Source: JANQRZ01 sp965215165 (GTDB lineage Bacteria; Bacteroidota; Rhodothermia; Rhodothermales; JANQRZ01). From it: a stretch of DNA of 64,000 nucleotides. Where the stretch lies: the NCBI GenBank assembly GCA_965215165.1, contig CBDCCX010000006.1:620001-684000 (forward strand), written 5' to 3'. Below, one piece after another: positions 28,301-35,577 of this stretch. The position numbers were made by a program, and so were the translations under genes. A model generated the notes under the pieces. That model was not told the DNA's origin. It saw nothing but the letters and a program-made list of their open reading frames with translations, and did no database searches. Within the stretch, counting starts at the first letter, position 1; each line of letters starts with the position of its first letter.

Positions 28301-31265
28301 CCTTCGCCACCCACGGGGCCGCGATCCACGCGACGGCGAACGGGAGGGCGACCAGCCACGCAATCGGCTCGGCGATCGAGATCAGCACGAGCGTCAGCAC
28401 GCCGAGCGCGAGCGAGAGCCACAGCGAGCGCGGGATGTCCTTGGCCCCCTGCTCGGCCTGGTGGGCCGTCACCCACTCGAGCCGGTTCTTGCGGCTGACG
28501 AAGAGCCGCCACAGCGTCCGGGCGATGGCGTCGAGCATGACCACGGCCTGGTGCGCGAGGAAGACGACCGACAGGCCGGTCTGGAGCGCGTTCAGCTTGA
28601 GGTCCTCCCAGGCATGGCGGAAGTAGCTCGACGAGACGGTGTCGGCCGGCTGCCGCAGGAAGGCGTCGGCGAAGGGCGCGTAGATCGGGAAGGCGAGGAC
28701 CAGCAGCGCGATGGCCGTCCAGACGAACGGCGAGCCGGGGAGCACCGTCCAGGCGAGGACGAGGAAAACGACGAGCGCCGGCGGCGTGAGCGAGCGCCGC
28801 ATATTGTCGAAGATCTTCCACCGCCCGGCGACAGACAGCGGGTTGCGCCGCCAGCGCCCGGCGGCGTCGCGGACCGCCGGCCAGAGCCACGGCAGGAGCT
28901 GCCAGTCGCCGCGCACCCAGCGGTGGAGGCGCATCGCGAAGGTGCTGTAGCGGCTCGGGTAGTCGTCGAACACCTCGATGTCGGTCACGAGCGCCGCCCG
29001 GGCGTGGTTGCCCTCCAGGAGGTCGTGCGACAGGACCGAGTTCTCGGGCACCGACCCGGCGAGCGTCTGCCGGAAGGCGTCGACGTCGTAGAGCCCCTTG
29101 CCGGTGTAGATGCCCTCGCCGAAGAGGTCCTGGTAGGCGTCCGACACGGCCGTCGTGTACGGGTCGACGCCGATGTTGCCCGAGTAGATGCGCGAGAACG
29201 GCGACCGCAGGCTGCCCTCGGGGACGATCGAGACGCGGGGCTGCAGGATGCCGTAGCCCTCGGCCACGCGGCCGGTCTCGGCCGAGTAGCGCGGCACGTT
29301 GAGCGGGTGCGCGGCCGTGGCGATCAGGTCCACCGCCCCGTCGGGCGGGAGGCGGGTGTCGGCGTCGAGCGTGACGACATAGCGGACGGCGTGGCCCCGG
29401 ACGGCGTCCTGGAAGTCGCCCTCGATGACGGTGTAGCTGGTCTCGGCGTCCGCCCCGTCGGACGGGGTGCGGAGCAGGTCGTTGAACTCTTCGAGCTTGC
29501 CGCGCTTGCGCTCCCAGCCCATCCACACGCCCTGACGCTCGTTCCACCGGCGCTCGCGGTGGAGCAGGAAGAAGCGGTCGTGCCCTGGCGCGCCGTCGCC
29601 CCCGGCCCGGCCCGTGCGGGCGTTGAGCGACCGGACGGCGCGGACGGCCGCCTCGACGATGGCGTCGTCGCCCTCGACATGTTGCGCGTCGGCGTCGCGG
29701 AAGTCGGTCAGCAGCGCGAAGCGCAGCGCGGGGTCCGGGTTGGCGGCGGCATGGACCTCGAGGGCCTCGACCTGGGCGCGCGCGTTCTCCGCCGACGAGA
29801 GCAGCGTCGGGATGACGACGAACGTGCGGTTGGCGTCGGGCACGCCGTCGCTGAAGTCGAGCCGGGGAAGCTGCGACGGCGGCAGCAGCCTGGCGGTGCT
29901 GAAGTTGGCGAGCGTGACGGCGAAGTCGAGCAGCGGCAGAAAGGCCGCTGCAGCCGTGAGGGTGAGCAGGCCGGCCCGCGCCCCGGCCTCGTCGGCGAGC
30001 CACAGCACGCCGGCGAGCGCCAGGACGGTGACGACCGAGATGAAGCCGAGGTAGACCGCCGTCGGGTGGCGGTGGGCGAGGCGGACTAGCTGGTCCCGCA
30101 CCGGCCCGTGGAAACCGACGGCCTTGCCGAGCGCCCGCTGCCCCGGCCCGACCAGCCAGTAGCCGACGTGCCCCTTCGGCTCCGGCTCTCCGGCTCGGTG
30201 CGCCTCGGCGGCGAGGGCGACGGCCCGGTCGGCCACGCCGAACTCGGTCTCGCCCGAGTGCCGCGCCAGGGTCTCGACGCGGTGGCGGTAGAGGTCGCGC
30301 GTGCCCTCGTCCATCGTCGGGTAGACGCCGTCGGGGTCGCCCCGGAGCGTGTCCTCGACGGCCGAGAGGCCCTCGACGAAGTCGCTCCAGTCGGTCTCGC
30401 CGGCGTTGCGGAGCGAGAGGATGGCGTTCGCCATCGAGACCTGCCACTGCGTCTCGCGCTGCGTCACCACGCGCGCCACGTCCTCGAGCGTCACCCGCCG
30501 CGAGCGGAGGCGCTGCTCCAGCCACTCGAGCGCCGGGACCGCGCTCGGCCCCTGGGCCTGGAGGCGGCTGGCGAAGGTGGTGACGAACGGGCCCGAGAGC
30601 GGCGAGTGCTCCTTCGCCATCTCGGCCAGCGTGAAGACGACCTCCTCGGGGGCCGGCTGCTGCCCGATCTTGGCGGCCCACCGCGCCGCCGCCGTCCGCT
30701 GGGTGCGGGCCTCGAGGATCTGCACCGTCAGCGCCACGACCTTCTCGACCAGCACTAGGCGCAGCATGATCGGCAGCGCCCACAGCTCGGCCAGGGTCAG
30801 GAGGTCGACCTCCTGGTAGGCCGCGGTGAAGGTGGCGAGGTTGTCCTGGTCGAGCGTGTTGTCGGTGTAGCTGGCGAGGGTGTGGGCGAGCTCGAAGACG
30901 CGCGGCATCCCGGCGAACGGGCCGGTGCGGAGCTTGGGCAGCAGGCGGTAGTAGCTGCGCGGCAGGTTGTCGCCGATGTCGCGGACCTGGTCGCGGACGA
31001 TGTGGAAGTTGTCGAGCAGCCACTCGGCGGCCGGCGTCACCACCTCGTCGCCGCCGGCTGCGGCGAGCGTCCGGTAGGCGTCGGTGAGGTCGCGGTAGGC
31101 GGTGCGGAGCAGGGGCCGCAGGGGCCGCGTGATGCGGCGCTCCTCGGCGACGGACTGCGTGCGGGCCAGCCGGCGCGCGTGCTCGGCGAGCTGCGCCGGC
31201 TTGAAGAGGTTGGCGACGGCGGGGCTGTCCGGCAGCGTCGTGTCCGTCGGGGTCGTGTCGTCCAT
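22347..31265 (-). CDS. ndvB: Cyclic beta-1,2-glucan synthase (GT84 + glycoamylase-like + GH94)
   Basis: A 2,972-residue protein with the full domain order of NdvB/ChvB. Membrane spans are at about 400-455. A GT84 glycosyltransferase lies at about 480-800 (FVVIPTLL, VTLDADTRLPPDG, LSHDLLEGNHARAALVTDIEVFDD, HRWVRGDWQLLPW). More spans lie at about 820-990. The glycoamylase-like domain (PF10091) is at about 1015-1560 (LSWSGTMFEYLMPLLFM). Two GH94 N-type beta-sandwiches lie at about 1630 and 2130, and the GH94 catalytic domain at about 2430-2900 (GSGDWNDGMNRVG, with the family's catalytic Asp). UDP-glucose is polymerised on a protein primer and the C-terminal phosphorylase domain sets the ring size. 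The ATG at 31265 is chosen because the 172 upstream in-frame residues are Arg/Pro-rich and unrelated. Periplasmic cyclic glucan serves osmoadaptation or surface functions. Confidence 0.95.
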   Translation of the reverse strand: MDDTTPTDTTLPDSPAVANLFKPAQLAEHARRLARTQSVAEERRITRPLRPLLRTAYRDLTDAYRTLAAAGGDEVVTPAAEWLLDNFHIVRDQVRDIGDNLPRSYYRLLPKLRTGPFAGMPRVFELAHTLASYTDNTLDQDNLATFTAAYQEVDLLTLAELWALPIMLRLVLVEKVVALTVQILEARTQRTAAARWAAKIGQQPAPEEVVFTLAEMAKEHSPLSGPFVTTFASRLQAQGPSAVPALEWLEQRLRSRRVTLEDVARVVTQRETQWQVSMANAILSLRNAGETDWSDFVEGLSAVEDTLRGDPDGVYPTMDEGTRDLYRHRVETLARHSGETEFGVADRAVALAAEAHRAGEPEPKGHVGYWLVGPGQRALGKAVGFHGPVRDQLVRLAHRHPTAVYLGFISVVTVLALAGVLWLADEAGARAGLLTLTAAAAFLPLLDFAVTLANFSTARLLPPSQLPRLDFSDGVPDANRTFVVIPTLLSSAENARAQVEALEVHAAANPDPALRFALLTDFRDADAQHVEGDDAIVEAAVRAVRSLNARTGRAGGDGAPGHDRFFLLHRERRWNERQGVWMGWERKRGKLEEFNDLLRTPSDGADAETSYTVIEGDFQDAVRGHAVRYVVTLDADTRLPPDGAVDLIATAAHPLNVPRYSAETGRVAEGYGILQPRVSIVPEGSLRSPFSRIYSGNIGVDPYTTAVSDAYQDLFGEGIYTGKGLYDVDAFRQTLAGSVPENSVLSHDLLEGNHARAALVTDIEVFDDYPSRYSTFAMRLHRWVRGDWQLLPWLWPAVRDAAGRWRRNPLSVAGRWKIFDNMRRSLTPPALVVFLVLAWTVLPGSPFVWTAIALLVLAFPIYAPFADAFLRQPADTVSSSYFRHAWEDLKLNALQTGLSVVFLAHQAVVMLDAIARTLWRLFVSRKNRLEWVTAHQAEQGAKDIPRSLWLSLALGVLTLVLISIAEPIAWLVALPFAVAWIAAPWVAKAVSAPTETERYRLTFDDTRRLRALARRTWRYFDEFLTDADRWLIPDNLQVKPAQGLAHRTSPTNIGLALNAVQAAYDFGYLPRREEVRRLGAMLDSIEALDTHRGHLYNWYATETGAVMHPRYVSTVDSGNLAGSLVVVKQGLVEVANAPWPNPATFDGLRDALLALAETLARVPAGGFDRDAVTAAMERIGAALDRPTPAALTEWRDRLDALLAAATDLAAAADFDAPVAWRDEDVAELKAWAGQPRAQIRLTRDALLALAPWLGDRRPVPEALDTATTLGVLFDRTSALLSDGSSAVDAAHLQAGSDALAALLGAARDLAARADALVGGMDFTMLYNADRDLFSIGFDVDRGRFDDSTYDLLASEARLASYLAIGKGEVPPEHWFRLSRPTRSTRGRKTLLSWSGTMFEYLMPLLFMRSYPRTLLDETLYNAVSTQRTYGRSKGRPWGISESAYYTLDLHLTYQYRAFGVPWLGLKRGLGEDYVLAPYATVLALMVRPDRALSNLQKLDKLGAYAPYGYYEAIDFTPARVAGSDDEADGDAYEIVRAYMAHHQGMSLLALQNVLLENRVQDRFHREPFVQSGELLLQERVPRVVEKIDAAPFDETEVEPVEVQPVAAHVEHLGPESLTDAVPHGMLLSNGRYTTYLTSAGAGYSHRQGMGVTRWQPDRTRDAQGFFLYIRDLESGRFWSAGQQPVQSAEPPDRYETWFHANKVETARVDDWIETFTEVVVTPEDDVEVRRVTLTNYSDRPRIVEITSYAEVVLFPPVADAAHPAFSKLFVETEYMAKNNAIIATRRPRKEGEHRPWLVHAVADKALGPVFEELQFETDRMKFVGRGRTLDHPAAMDPDTRLSGTDGAVLDPIVSLRRIVVLMPKENVTVTFSLGTAETREDAERIAERYDHPNASQRAFELASVYGLVELKHLGLPGERALYFQRLASYLLYGGSDLRAGEDILLRNRRPQSGLWAHGISGDLPMLVFRIAKAEDLTHFRLLLKAHEYWRLKGLETDLVILNDHPPSYASELQNAILQAIQTSPQRGLLNQRGGLFVRRTDQLAEEDLTLILTVARVVIEGSLPLLKDDEPEVDAALVTGPRAEGDGQPARVYHPALDQALTPRAEEAAREASEKDDVETRGSDLQFFNGYGGFTPDGTEYVIRQHSSAGRGLDRTPLPWINVVANESAGFTASESGEGYTWSINSQQNKLTPWSNDPVIDPAGEALYLRDEDEGLFWSPTPRPVPDGAPYETRHGWGYTTYHHRSHGIEQEVCLFVPREDPVKIARLRLTNTGDAPRRLSVFRYHEWVLGDRRPPNVPYVTTHHDDETGALLARNYYNGTFARRVAFAAAHGGRLEGFTADRTSFLGRGGSTVHPAALATDAPLGGETGAGLDPCAAFQLSVEVPPGETAELIFLIGQAEHSHAAREVVKRYDTPGKVQAAFDEVTAFWRELLSATHVETPAPEIDVLANGWLLYQNLACRFWGRSAFYQSGGAFGYRDQLQDSTALVYTRPDLTRAQIRRNAAHQFVEGDVLHWWHPVTEAGIRSRFSDDLLWLPYAVSFYLKTTGDWSLLDEVEPFLTARPLEEGEDEAFLTPSVADETGTVFEHAARTIDRSLTKGAHGIPLMGSGDWNDGMNRVGNEGTGESVWLGFFLAHILKRFIPLCEQRGETERTERYTAYLADLEVALNDTGWDGAWFRRAYYDDGFPLGSTENDECRIDAIAQGWSVISGVATPEHAEQALRSVEEHLVDEEAGIIRLLTPPFDKTEHDPGYIKGYLPGVRENGGQYTHGVLWAIRAFAEQGRGGRATELLRMISPVNHTRTQAKADHYKTEPYAIAADVYSVPPHEGRGGWTWYTGSAGWTYRVAVESILGLRVEADALWLDPRIPADWPGFKLSYRLPSDETTYVFTVENHGVELGVTAVDGANGEVVNGAARIPSVDDGGTHEVTVTLGGGSVPTNGKQASAKPARAKSLPVEPPPVPEPPGDAPDQA

Positions 31266-31450
31266 CGGCGTGGGGTCGAGAGCGGAGTGCCGGAAGCTAC
31301 GGCGGGGACGGGCGTCGTAGGGGAGAAGCCGCCGAGTTGGCCGGGCGCTAAAGGCGGCGCAGCTCGACACCGAAAAGGCCGGGCGTACCTTCTCGGCTGG
31401 GAGAGGGTTATCGCAACCTCGCGGGGAGGGCTTAACCGTAGCGGCGTCGC

Positions 31451-31830
31451 ATGAGAACGGCTCTGGGGATAGGACTGGTGGCGCTGTGCCTCGCCTCGGC
31501 GGGCGCGCAGGCGCAGCCGACGGCCGGGCGCGCTGCCGAGGCCGGCCTCCCGCTCGTCGAGGTCTTCGAGGACGTGCTCGCGTCGAACACGCAGCACCGG
31601 AGCGTCGCCGAGGGACCGGAGGGCCTGCTCTACTTCGGCACGCCGCGCGGGGGTGGACGAACGTGGCGGCGAGGAGTACACGAACCTCCCGCCAGGGCGG
31701 TACACGTTCGAGGCCGAGGATGGGTGGAAGGTCCGCAGTAGCGTCGGCACGTTCGCCTTCGAGATCGCGCCGCCGTGGCATGGGACGGCGTGGGCGCGGA
31801 CGCTCTTCGCCCCGGTGATGGCGCAGGTGG
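31451..31830 (+). pseudogene. Remnant of a two-component propeller sensor (N-terminus joined to Y_Y_Y end)
   Basis: From ATG 31451 a signal peptide (ALGIGLVALCLASAGAQAQ) leads into LPLVEVFEDVLASNTQHRSVAEGPEGLLYFGTPRG, the typical opening of a periplasmic two-component regulator propeller. The frame is then lost. In another frame from about 31653, NLPPGRYTFEAEDGWKVRSSVGTFAFEIAPPWHGTAWARTLFA is the end of a Y_Y_Y domain plus the start of the following membrane helix. Some 600-700 residues of propeller are missing, as are all the kinase domains. This is a gene gutted by internal deletion and truncated at its 3' end. Confidence 0.75.
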
Positions 31831-31932
31831 ACCTCGCCCGCTGGCGCGCTACGCTAGCTTTCGAGCTACGGCTTCGATACGAGCCACCGAGTACGGGCCA
31901 CCGAGGGGTCGCACGACGAAGAAGGGCCCGCG

Positions 31933-32020
31933 AGGGCCGTTGCCCCAGGGCCGTTGCCCCAGGGCCGTTGCCCCAGGGCCGTTGCCCCAGGGCCGTTGCC
32001 CCAGGGCCGTTGCCCCAGGG
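31933..32020. repeat. 14-bp tandem repeat, 6.3 perfect copies
   Basis: The unit agggccgttgcccc occurs six times without a mismatch from 31933 to 32016, with a partial seventh. The region 31831-32078 holds no gene I can support apart from this array. The copies are identical, which argues for recent slippage expansion. It separates the decayed sensor from the MscS gene and lies where the MscS start codon would be sought. Confidence 0.9.
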
Positions 32021-32078
32021 CAGCGGGACGTGGCATAGCTTCCCTAGCTCACGCCGACCGAGTAGCTCGAGACCCGCC

Positions 32079-33506
32079 ATCCACCCGCTCCGCGCGCTCC
32101 GCCTCCCGTTCCTGTTCGTCGTCCTCACGGGCGTCGGGTACGCTGCCGTCTACGCGCTCGCGCCGCCCGAGGTGGGGCCGGTCGAGACCCCGGCGCTGCG
32201 GTGGATGCTGGCCGTCGTGCTAGCCGCCGTCGGGGTGCTCGCCGTGCGGCTGGTGCGCTTCTTCGTGCTGGACGTGGTCTTCCTCCGCACCCAGGGCCAC
32301 CGCGCGCCCGCGCTCGTCCACATCATCGTGGCCCTGGTGCTCTACTTCGTGCTCGGCCTCGCGATCGCGGGCGGGGTGTTCGGGCAGAGCCTGACCGGGG
32401 CGATCGCGACGAGCGCGGTGGCGTCGGTCGTGCTCGGCCTCGCGTTGCAGGAGACGCTGGGCAACTTCTTCGCCGGGGTCGCGCTCCAGATCGGCAGCCC
32501 GTTCCGCACCGGCGACGTGATCCGGCTCGGCGAGCACGAGGGCCGGGTCGCCTCGTTCAACTGGCGCGCCACGACGGTCGTCACGCCCGACGACGCGCGG
32601 ATCGTGCTCCCGAACGCGCTCGTGGCCGGGGAGCCGATCGAGGTCTTCGCCCGCGCCCGGCCGGCGCGCCGCCGGCTCGCGGTGCCGGCCCCCTACGAGG
32701 TGGCCCCGCAGCGGATCGTCGGCGTGATTCAGCGCGCCATCGTCGGGGTGCCGGGCGTCGCCGAGCGGCCGACGCCGCAGGTCCGCGTAGCCGCCTTCGG
32801 GGACTCGTCGCTCGACTACGAGGTGCTCTACTGGGCCGAGGACTACCTCCGCGTCGCCCACACGGACGCGCTGGTCCGGGAGCGCGTGTGGTACGCCTTC
32901 TCGCGGAACGACATCTCGATCCCCTTCCCGCACGAGGTCGAGGTGCCCTACGAGCCGCCGAGCGCCAGCACTCAGGACCCGGTGGAGGAGCGGGCGCGGT
33001 GGCTCGGCGAGGCCTCCCTGCTGGAGCTGCTCACGGCCGAGGAGCGGCACCGCCTCGCCGAGCGCTCGCGGACCCTGCTCTTCTCGCCCGGCGAAACCCT
33101 GCTGCGGGCCGGCGACCCCGGCGGCTCGATGTTCGTCCTCTACCGGGGGCGGGTCGAGATCCGCGTCCCGGCCCCGAGCGGCGGCCTGGTCCGCGTGGCC
33201 GAGATCGCGCCGGGCGAGGTGATCGGCGAGATGTCGCTTCTGACCGGCGAGGACCGCTCGGCCGATGCGGTCGCGCTGAGCGAGGTCGGCGTGGTGGAGG
33301 TGCGGCGGGCGGAGATGAAGAGCCTCCTGGACGCGAACGCGGCGCTCGCCGAGGCCCTCGCGCGCGAGGAGAGCGAGCGCCTCGCGCAACGCGCCGACGC
33401 CTTCGCCCGCGCCGAGGCCCGCAGCCGCGGGACGACCACCCCCGCCTCGATCCTCCAGCGCATCCGCCGCTTCTTCGACCTCGACGGCGCGTCGCGGCCT
33501 CGCTGA
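32079..33506 (+). CDS. MscS family mechanosensitive channel with C-terminal cyclic-nucleotide-binding domain; start unresolved
   Basis: About 475 residues. Membrane segments start at 32109 (LPFLFVVLTGVGYAAVYALA), followed by two more spans and the pore helix IATSAVASVVLGLALQETLGNFFAGVALQIGSPF, then the MscS beta domain (VIRLGEHEGRVASFNWRATTV). Residues from about 33040 form a cAMP/CRP-like effector domain (FSPGETLLRAGDPGGSMFVLYRGRVEI, PGEVIGEMSLLTGEDRSADAVA). This resembles the cyclic-nucleotide-gated MscS (bCNG) design. No ATG, GTG or TTG lies between the 14-bp repeat and the first span. ATG 31818 would translate the repeat, and ATG 32205 would lose the first span. Position 32079 marks an ATC at the edge of plausible coding sequence, not a proven start. 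Confidence 0.8.
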   Translation: MHPLRALRLPFLFVVLTGVGYAAVYALAPPEVGPVETPALRWMLAVVLAAVGVLAVRLVRFFVLDVVFLRTQGHRAPALVHIIVALVLYFVLGLAIAGGVFGQSLTGAIATSAVASVVLGLALQETLGNFFAGVALQIGSPFRTGDVIRLGEHEGRVASFNWRATTVVTPDDARIVLPNALVAGEPIEVFARARPARRRLAVPAPYEVAPQRIVGVIQRAIVGVPGVAERPTPQVRVAAFGDSSLDYEVLYWAEDYLRVAHTDALVRERVWYAFSRNDISIPFPHEVEVPYEPPSASTQDPVEERARWLGEASLLELLTAEERHRLAERSRTLLFSPGETLLRAGDPGGSMFVLYRGRVEIRVPAPSGGLVRVAEIAPGEVIGEMSLLTGEDRSADAVALSEVGVVEVRRAEMKSLLDANAALAEALAREESERLAQRADAFARAEARSRGTTTPASILQRIRRFFDLDGASRPR

Positions 33507-33678
33507 AAGCCGCTGGTTGGCGTGGAGGCCGTGCCCGGCGCGGCCGGCCTGGAGGTGCGGCACCCGCGCGTCCGGTGACGGCGTTGGAGGAGGCGGCGCA
33601 GAGATAGTATTTTGAGGCGAGCACTTTTCTCGAGGCGGCTCCCCTCGCTCTAGCTCGTTCTGCTCAGCGCACAGCATC

Positions 33679-34068
33679 ATGGCTCAGGTAACACTGCACG
33701 TCTACGAGAACGAGGGGTTCGCCCTCATTTCCTTCGCCGGCGAAGTGCACGGGGACGACATCGTGGCGGCGGCCCGCGACCTCCACGAGCACCCGCAGTG
33801 GAAGCGGGACTTCCACGTCATCTGGGACGGGCGCGGGGTGACGACGCTCGTCATCGGGCCGGAGGACGTGCCCGCGATGGTCGAGGCCAAGATGGAGGTC
33901 AGCACGGGCCGCGAGGTGACCGTAGCCGTGCGCGACGTGGACCAGGAGCTGGGGAAGCTCTGCGCCCTCCTGCTCCGGGTGCGGGGCCGCGAGGCCGTGG
34001 TGGTCGATTCGCTCGGGGACGCCTTCGCCGAGCTGGGCCTCGCGCAGGTGCCGGGGGCGCTCGAGTGA
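33679..34068 (+). CDS. STAS/SpoIIAA-like small protein
   Basis: A 129-residue cytosolic protein with alternating beta strands and helices: VTLHVYENEGFALISFAGEVHGDDIVAAARDL, HPQWKRDFHVIWDGRGVTTLVIGPEDV, then EVTVAVRDVDQELGKLCALLL. The F.GEVHGDDI start and the FHVIWDGRGV core resemble SpoIIAA-like/STAS-type proteins of unknown function. I see no phosphorylatable Ser/Thr at the classic STAS position. It stands alone between MscS and mreD, followed by a GC-rich hairpin. Function unknown. Confidence 0.8.
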   Translation: MAQVTLHVYENEGFALISFAGEVHGDDIVAAARDLHEHPQWKRDFHVIWDGRGVTTLVIGPEDVPAMVEAKMEVSTGREVTVAVRDVDQELGKLCALLLRVRGREAVVVDSLGDAFAELGLAQVPGALE

Positions 34069-34085
34069 CCCTCCCTGGGTAGCCT

Positions 34086-34118
34086 CGCCGCGCCGCCTCC
34101 CTTCGGTGGGGCGCGGCG
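34086..34118 (+). terminator. GC-rich hairpin after the STAS-like gene
   Basis: cgccgcgcc (34086-34094) pairs with ggcgcggcg (34110-34118), 18 bp past the stop. Only cgtcgtgatt follows, so the U-tract is poor. Confidence 0.4.
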
Positions 34119-34141
34119 CGTCGTGATTCCTGCGGCTGCCG

Positions 34142-34147
34142 TACCTT
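34142..34147 (+). promoter_or_regulatory. Possible promoter box ahead of mreD (TACCTT)
   Basis: gccgtaccttcgg ends 36 bp upstream of the mreD ATG. It is a one-base variant of the recurrent TATCTT box. Confidence 0.35.
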
Positions 34148-34183
34148 CGGCGGTCGTTCACCTCCCATCCGTGCCCGTCCTCC

Positions 34184-34654
34184 ATGCCCGTCGTTCTCCG
34201 CCAGGTTCTGATCGGCCTCGGCGTCGTCGCCCTCCAGTGGTTCGTGCTCGGCCGGCTTCAGCTCTGGGGGGCGTACCCCGACGCGGTGCTGCTCTTCGTG
34301 ATCTACGCGGCGCTCCGCTTCGGGCGCGTCTTCGGGGCGACGGCCGGCTTCGCGACGGGCTTCCTGCTGGACGTGCTCTACGGGACGTGGGGCATCCACA
34401 TGTTCGTCAAGACGCTGACCGGGTTCGCGGTCGGGACGTTTGGGACGCTCGGGACGGATGTGTCTCGGCTCGGCGTGCTGCGAGGTGGGGGCCTGATGGG
34501 GATGACGGCTGCGGTGCACCAGGGGGTGTTCGTGCTCGTCCTCCTGCTGGCGCGCGGCGCGCTGTCGACGGACCTGGTCTGGTCGCTGTGGGCCGGGGTG
34601 ACGCTCTACACGACGGCCGTGGCGCTGGTGTGGCTCCTCGTCCGCTCGCGCTAG
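34184..34654 (+). CDS. mreD: Rod shape-determining protein MreD
   Basis: A 156-residue integral membrane protein with five predicted spans: VLIGLGVVALQWFVLGRLQL, YPDAVLLFVIYAALRFG, ATAGFATGFLLDVLYG, MGMTAAVHQGVFVLVLLLARG and TLYTTAVALVWLLV. The P.AVLLFVIYAAL...G...GF..G...D and GIHMF pattern is typical of MreD, a partner of MreB/MreC in cell-wall elongation. It is not beside mreB or mreC in this window, which is unusual. An AT-richer promoter region with a TACCTT box precedes it. Confidence 0.88.
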   Translation: MPVVLRQVLIGLGVVALQWFVLGRLQLWGAYPDAVLLFVIYAALRFGRVFGATAGFATGFLLDVLYGTWGIHMFVKTLTGFAVGTFGTLGTDVSRLGVLRGGGLMGMTAAVHQGVFVLVLLLARGALSTDLVWSLWAGVTLYTTAVALVWLLVRSR

Positions 34655-34691
34655 CGGCGCGTCCGCTGGCACTAGCGGGAGTCCGCGGGCG

Positions 34692-35519
34692 TTAGCGGAG
34701 GGCGTCCTCGAGCGTCGTCGCCGCGTCGGTCGAGGCGTCGCGGTACTTGACGATGCACGGCGCGCTGAGGCTCAGCCCGTGCTGACGCCCGAAGCCGGAG
34801 TCGACGGCGCGCGTGCCGGGGACGACGACGGCCCCGGCGGGGATCTCGAGCGGCCCGTCGCCGACCCGCTGGATCATCGTCTCGTTGGCGAGGTCGTAGA
34901 CCCGCGCGGAGCCGGTCAGGATCACGCCCGCGGCGAGCACCGCGCCCTCGCGCACCACGCACCCCTCGTAGACCCCGCACCCGCCGCCGACGAACACGTC
35001 GTCCTCGATCACGACGGGCACCGCGCCGATGGGCTCGAGCACGCCGCCGACCTGGGCCGCCGCCGAGAGGTGGACCCGCTTGCCGATCTGGGCGCAGCTC
35101 CCGACGAGCGCGTGCGAGTCTACCATCGTGCCGGCGTCCACGTAGGCCCCGACGTTGACGTACATCGGCGGCATGCACACCACGCCGGGCGCGAGGTACG
35201 AGCCGCGCCGGACCGCCGAGCCGCCGGGCACGACGCGGACGCCCCGGTCCAGGCCGAGCCGCTGCGTCGGGTAGGTGGCCTTGTCGAAGAACGCGAAGGG
35301 GCCGTCGGAGTAGTCGACGATCTCGCCGAGCCGGAAGCCGAGCAGGATGCCCTCCTTCACCCAGCCGTTGGCGCGCCACCGCCCCCCCTCGCGCTCGGCC
35401 GCGCGGACGGTGCCGGCCTCGAGCGCGTCGAGAAACGTCTCGAGGTCGGCGAGCGCGGCGTCCCGGTCGAGGGCGTCGGCGGAGGTGTGGCCTTCGATGG
35501 CGGCGCGAAGATCAGACAT
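34692..35519 (-). CDS. dapD: 2,3,4,5-tetrahydropyridine-2,6-dicarboxylate N-succinyltransferase
   Basis: A 275-residue enzyme of lysine/diaminopimelate synthesis that succinylates tetrahydrodipicolinate using succinyl-CoA. The N-terminal helical domain (about 1-100) is followed by a left-handed beta-helix of hexapeptide repeats (VNVGAYVDAGTMVDSHALVGSCAQIGKRVHL, QVGGVLEPIGAVPVVIEDDVFVGGGC). The family motif GVYEGCVVREGAVLAAGVILTGS is intact. Start ATG 35519 (MSDLRAAIEG). It is the last gene of the thrA-MBL-dapB-dapA-dapD array and shows that the organism uses the succinylase branch. Confidence 0.97.
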   Translation of the reverse strand: MSDLRAAIEGHTSADALDRDAALADLETFLDALEAGTVRAAEREGGRWRANGWVKEGILLGFRLGEIVDYSDGPFAFFDKATYPTQRLGLDRGVRVVPGGSAVRRGSYLAPGVVCMPPMYVNVGAYVDAGTMVDSHALVGSCAQIGKRVHLSAAAQVGGVLEPIGAVPVVIEDDVFVGGGCGVYEGCVVREGAVLAAGVILTGSARVYDLANETMIQRVGDGPLEIPAGAVVVPGTRAVDSGFGRQHGLSLSAPCIVKYRDASTDAATTLEDALR

Positions 35520-35577
35520 GGCGGAAGGCGAGGGGAAGGCAAGGCAACACACCGGCGGTGGGTCCGGGAAGTGGCAC

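Noticed and set aside
22488..30089. A 2,533-codon open frame on the plus strand opposite the glucan synthase
   Set aside because: It is the antisense shadow of a strongly conserved GC-rich gene; its product is Arg/Val/Glu/Ala-rich with no domain.
31933..32020. CRISPR array at the 14-bp repeat
   Set aside because: The units are contiguous without spacers and far too short; no cas gene is nearby.
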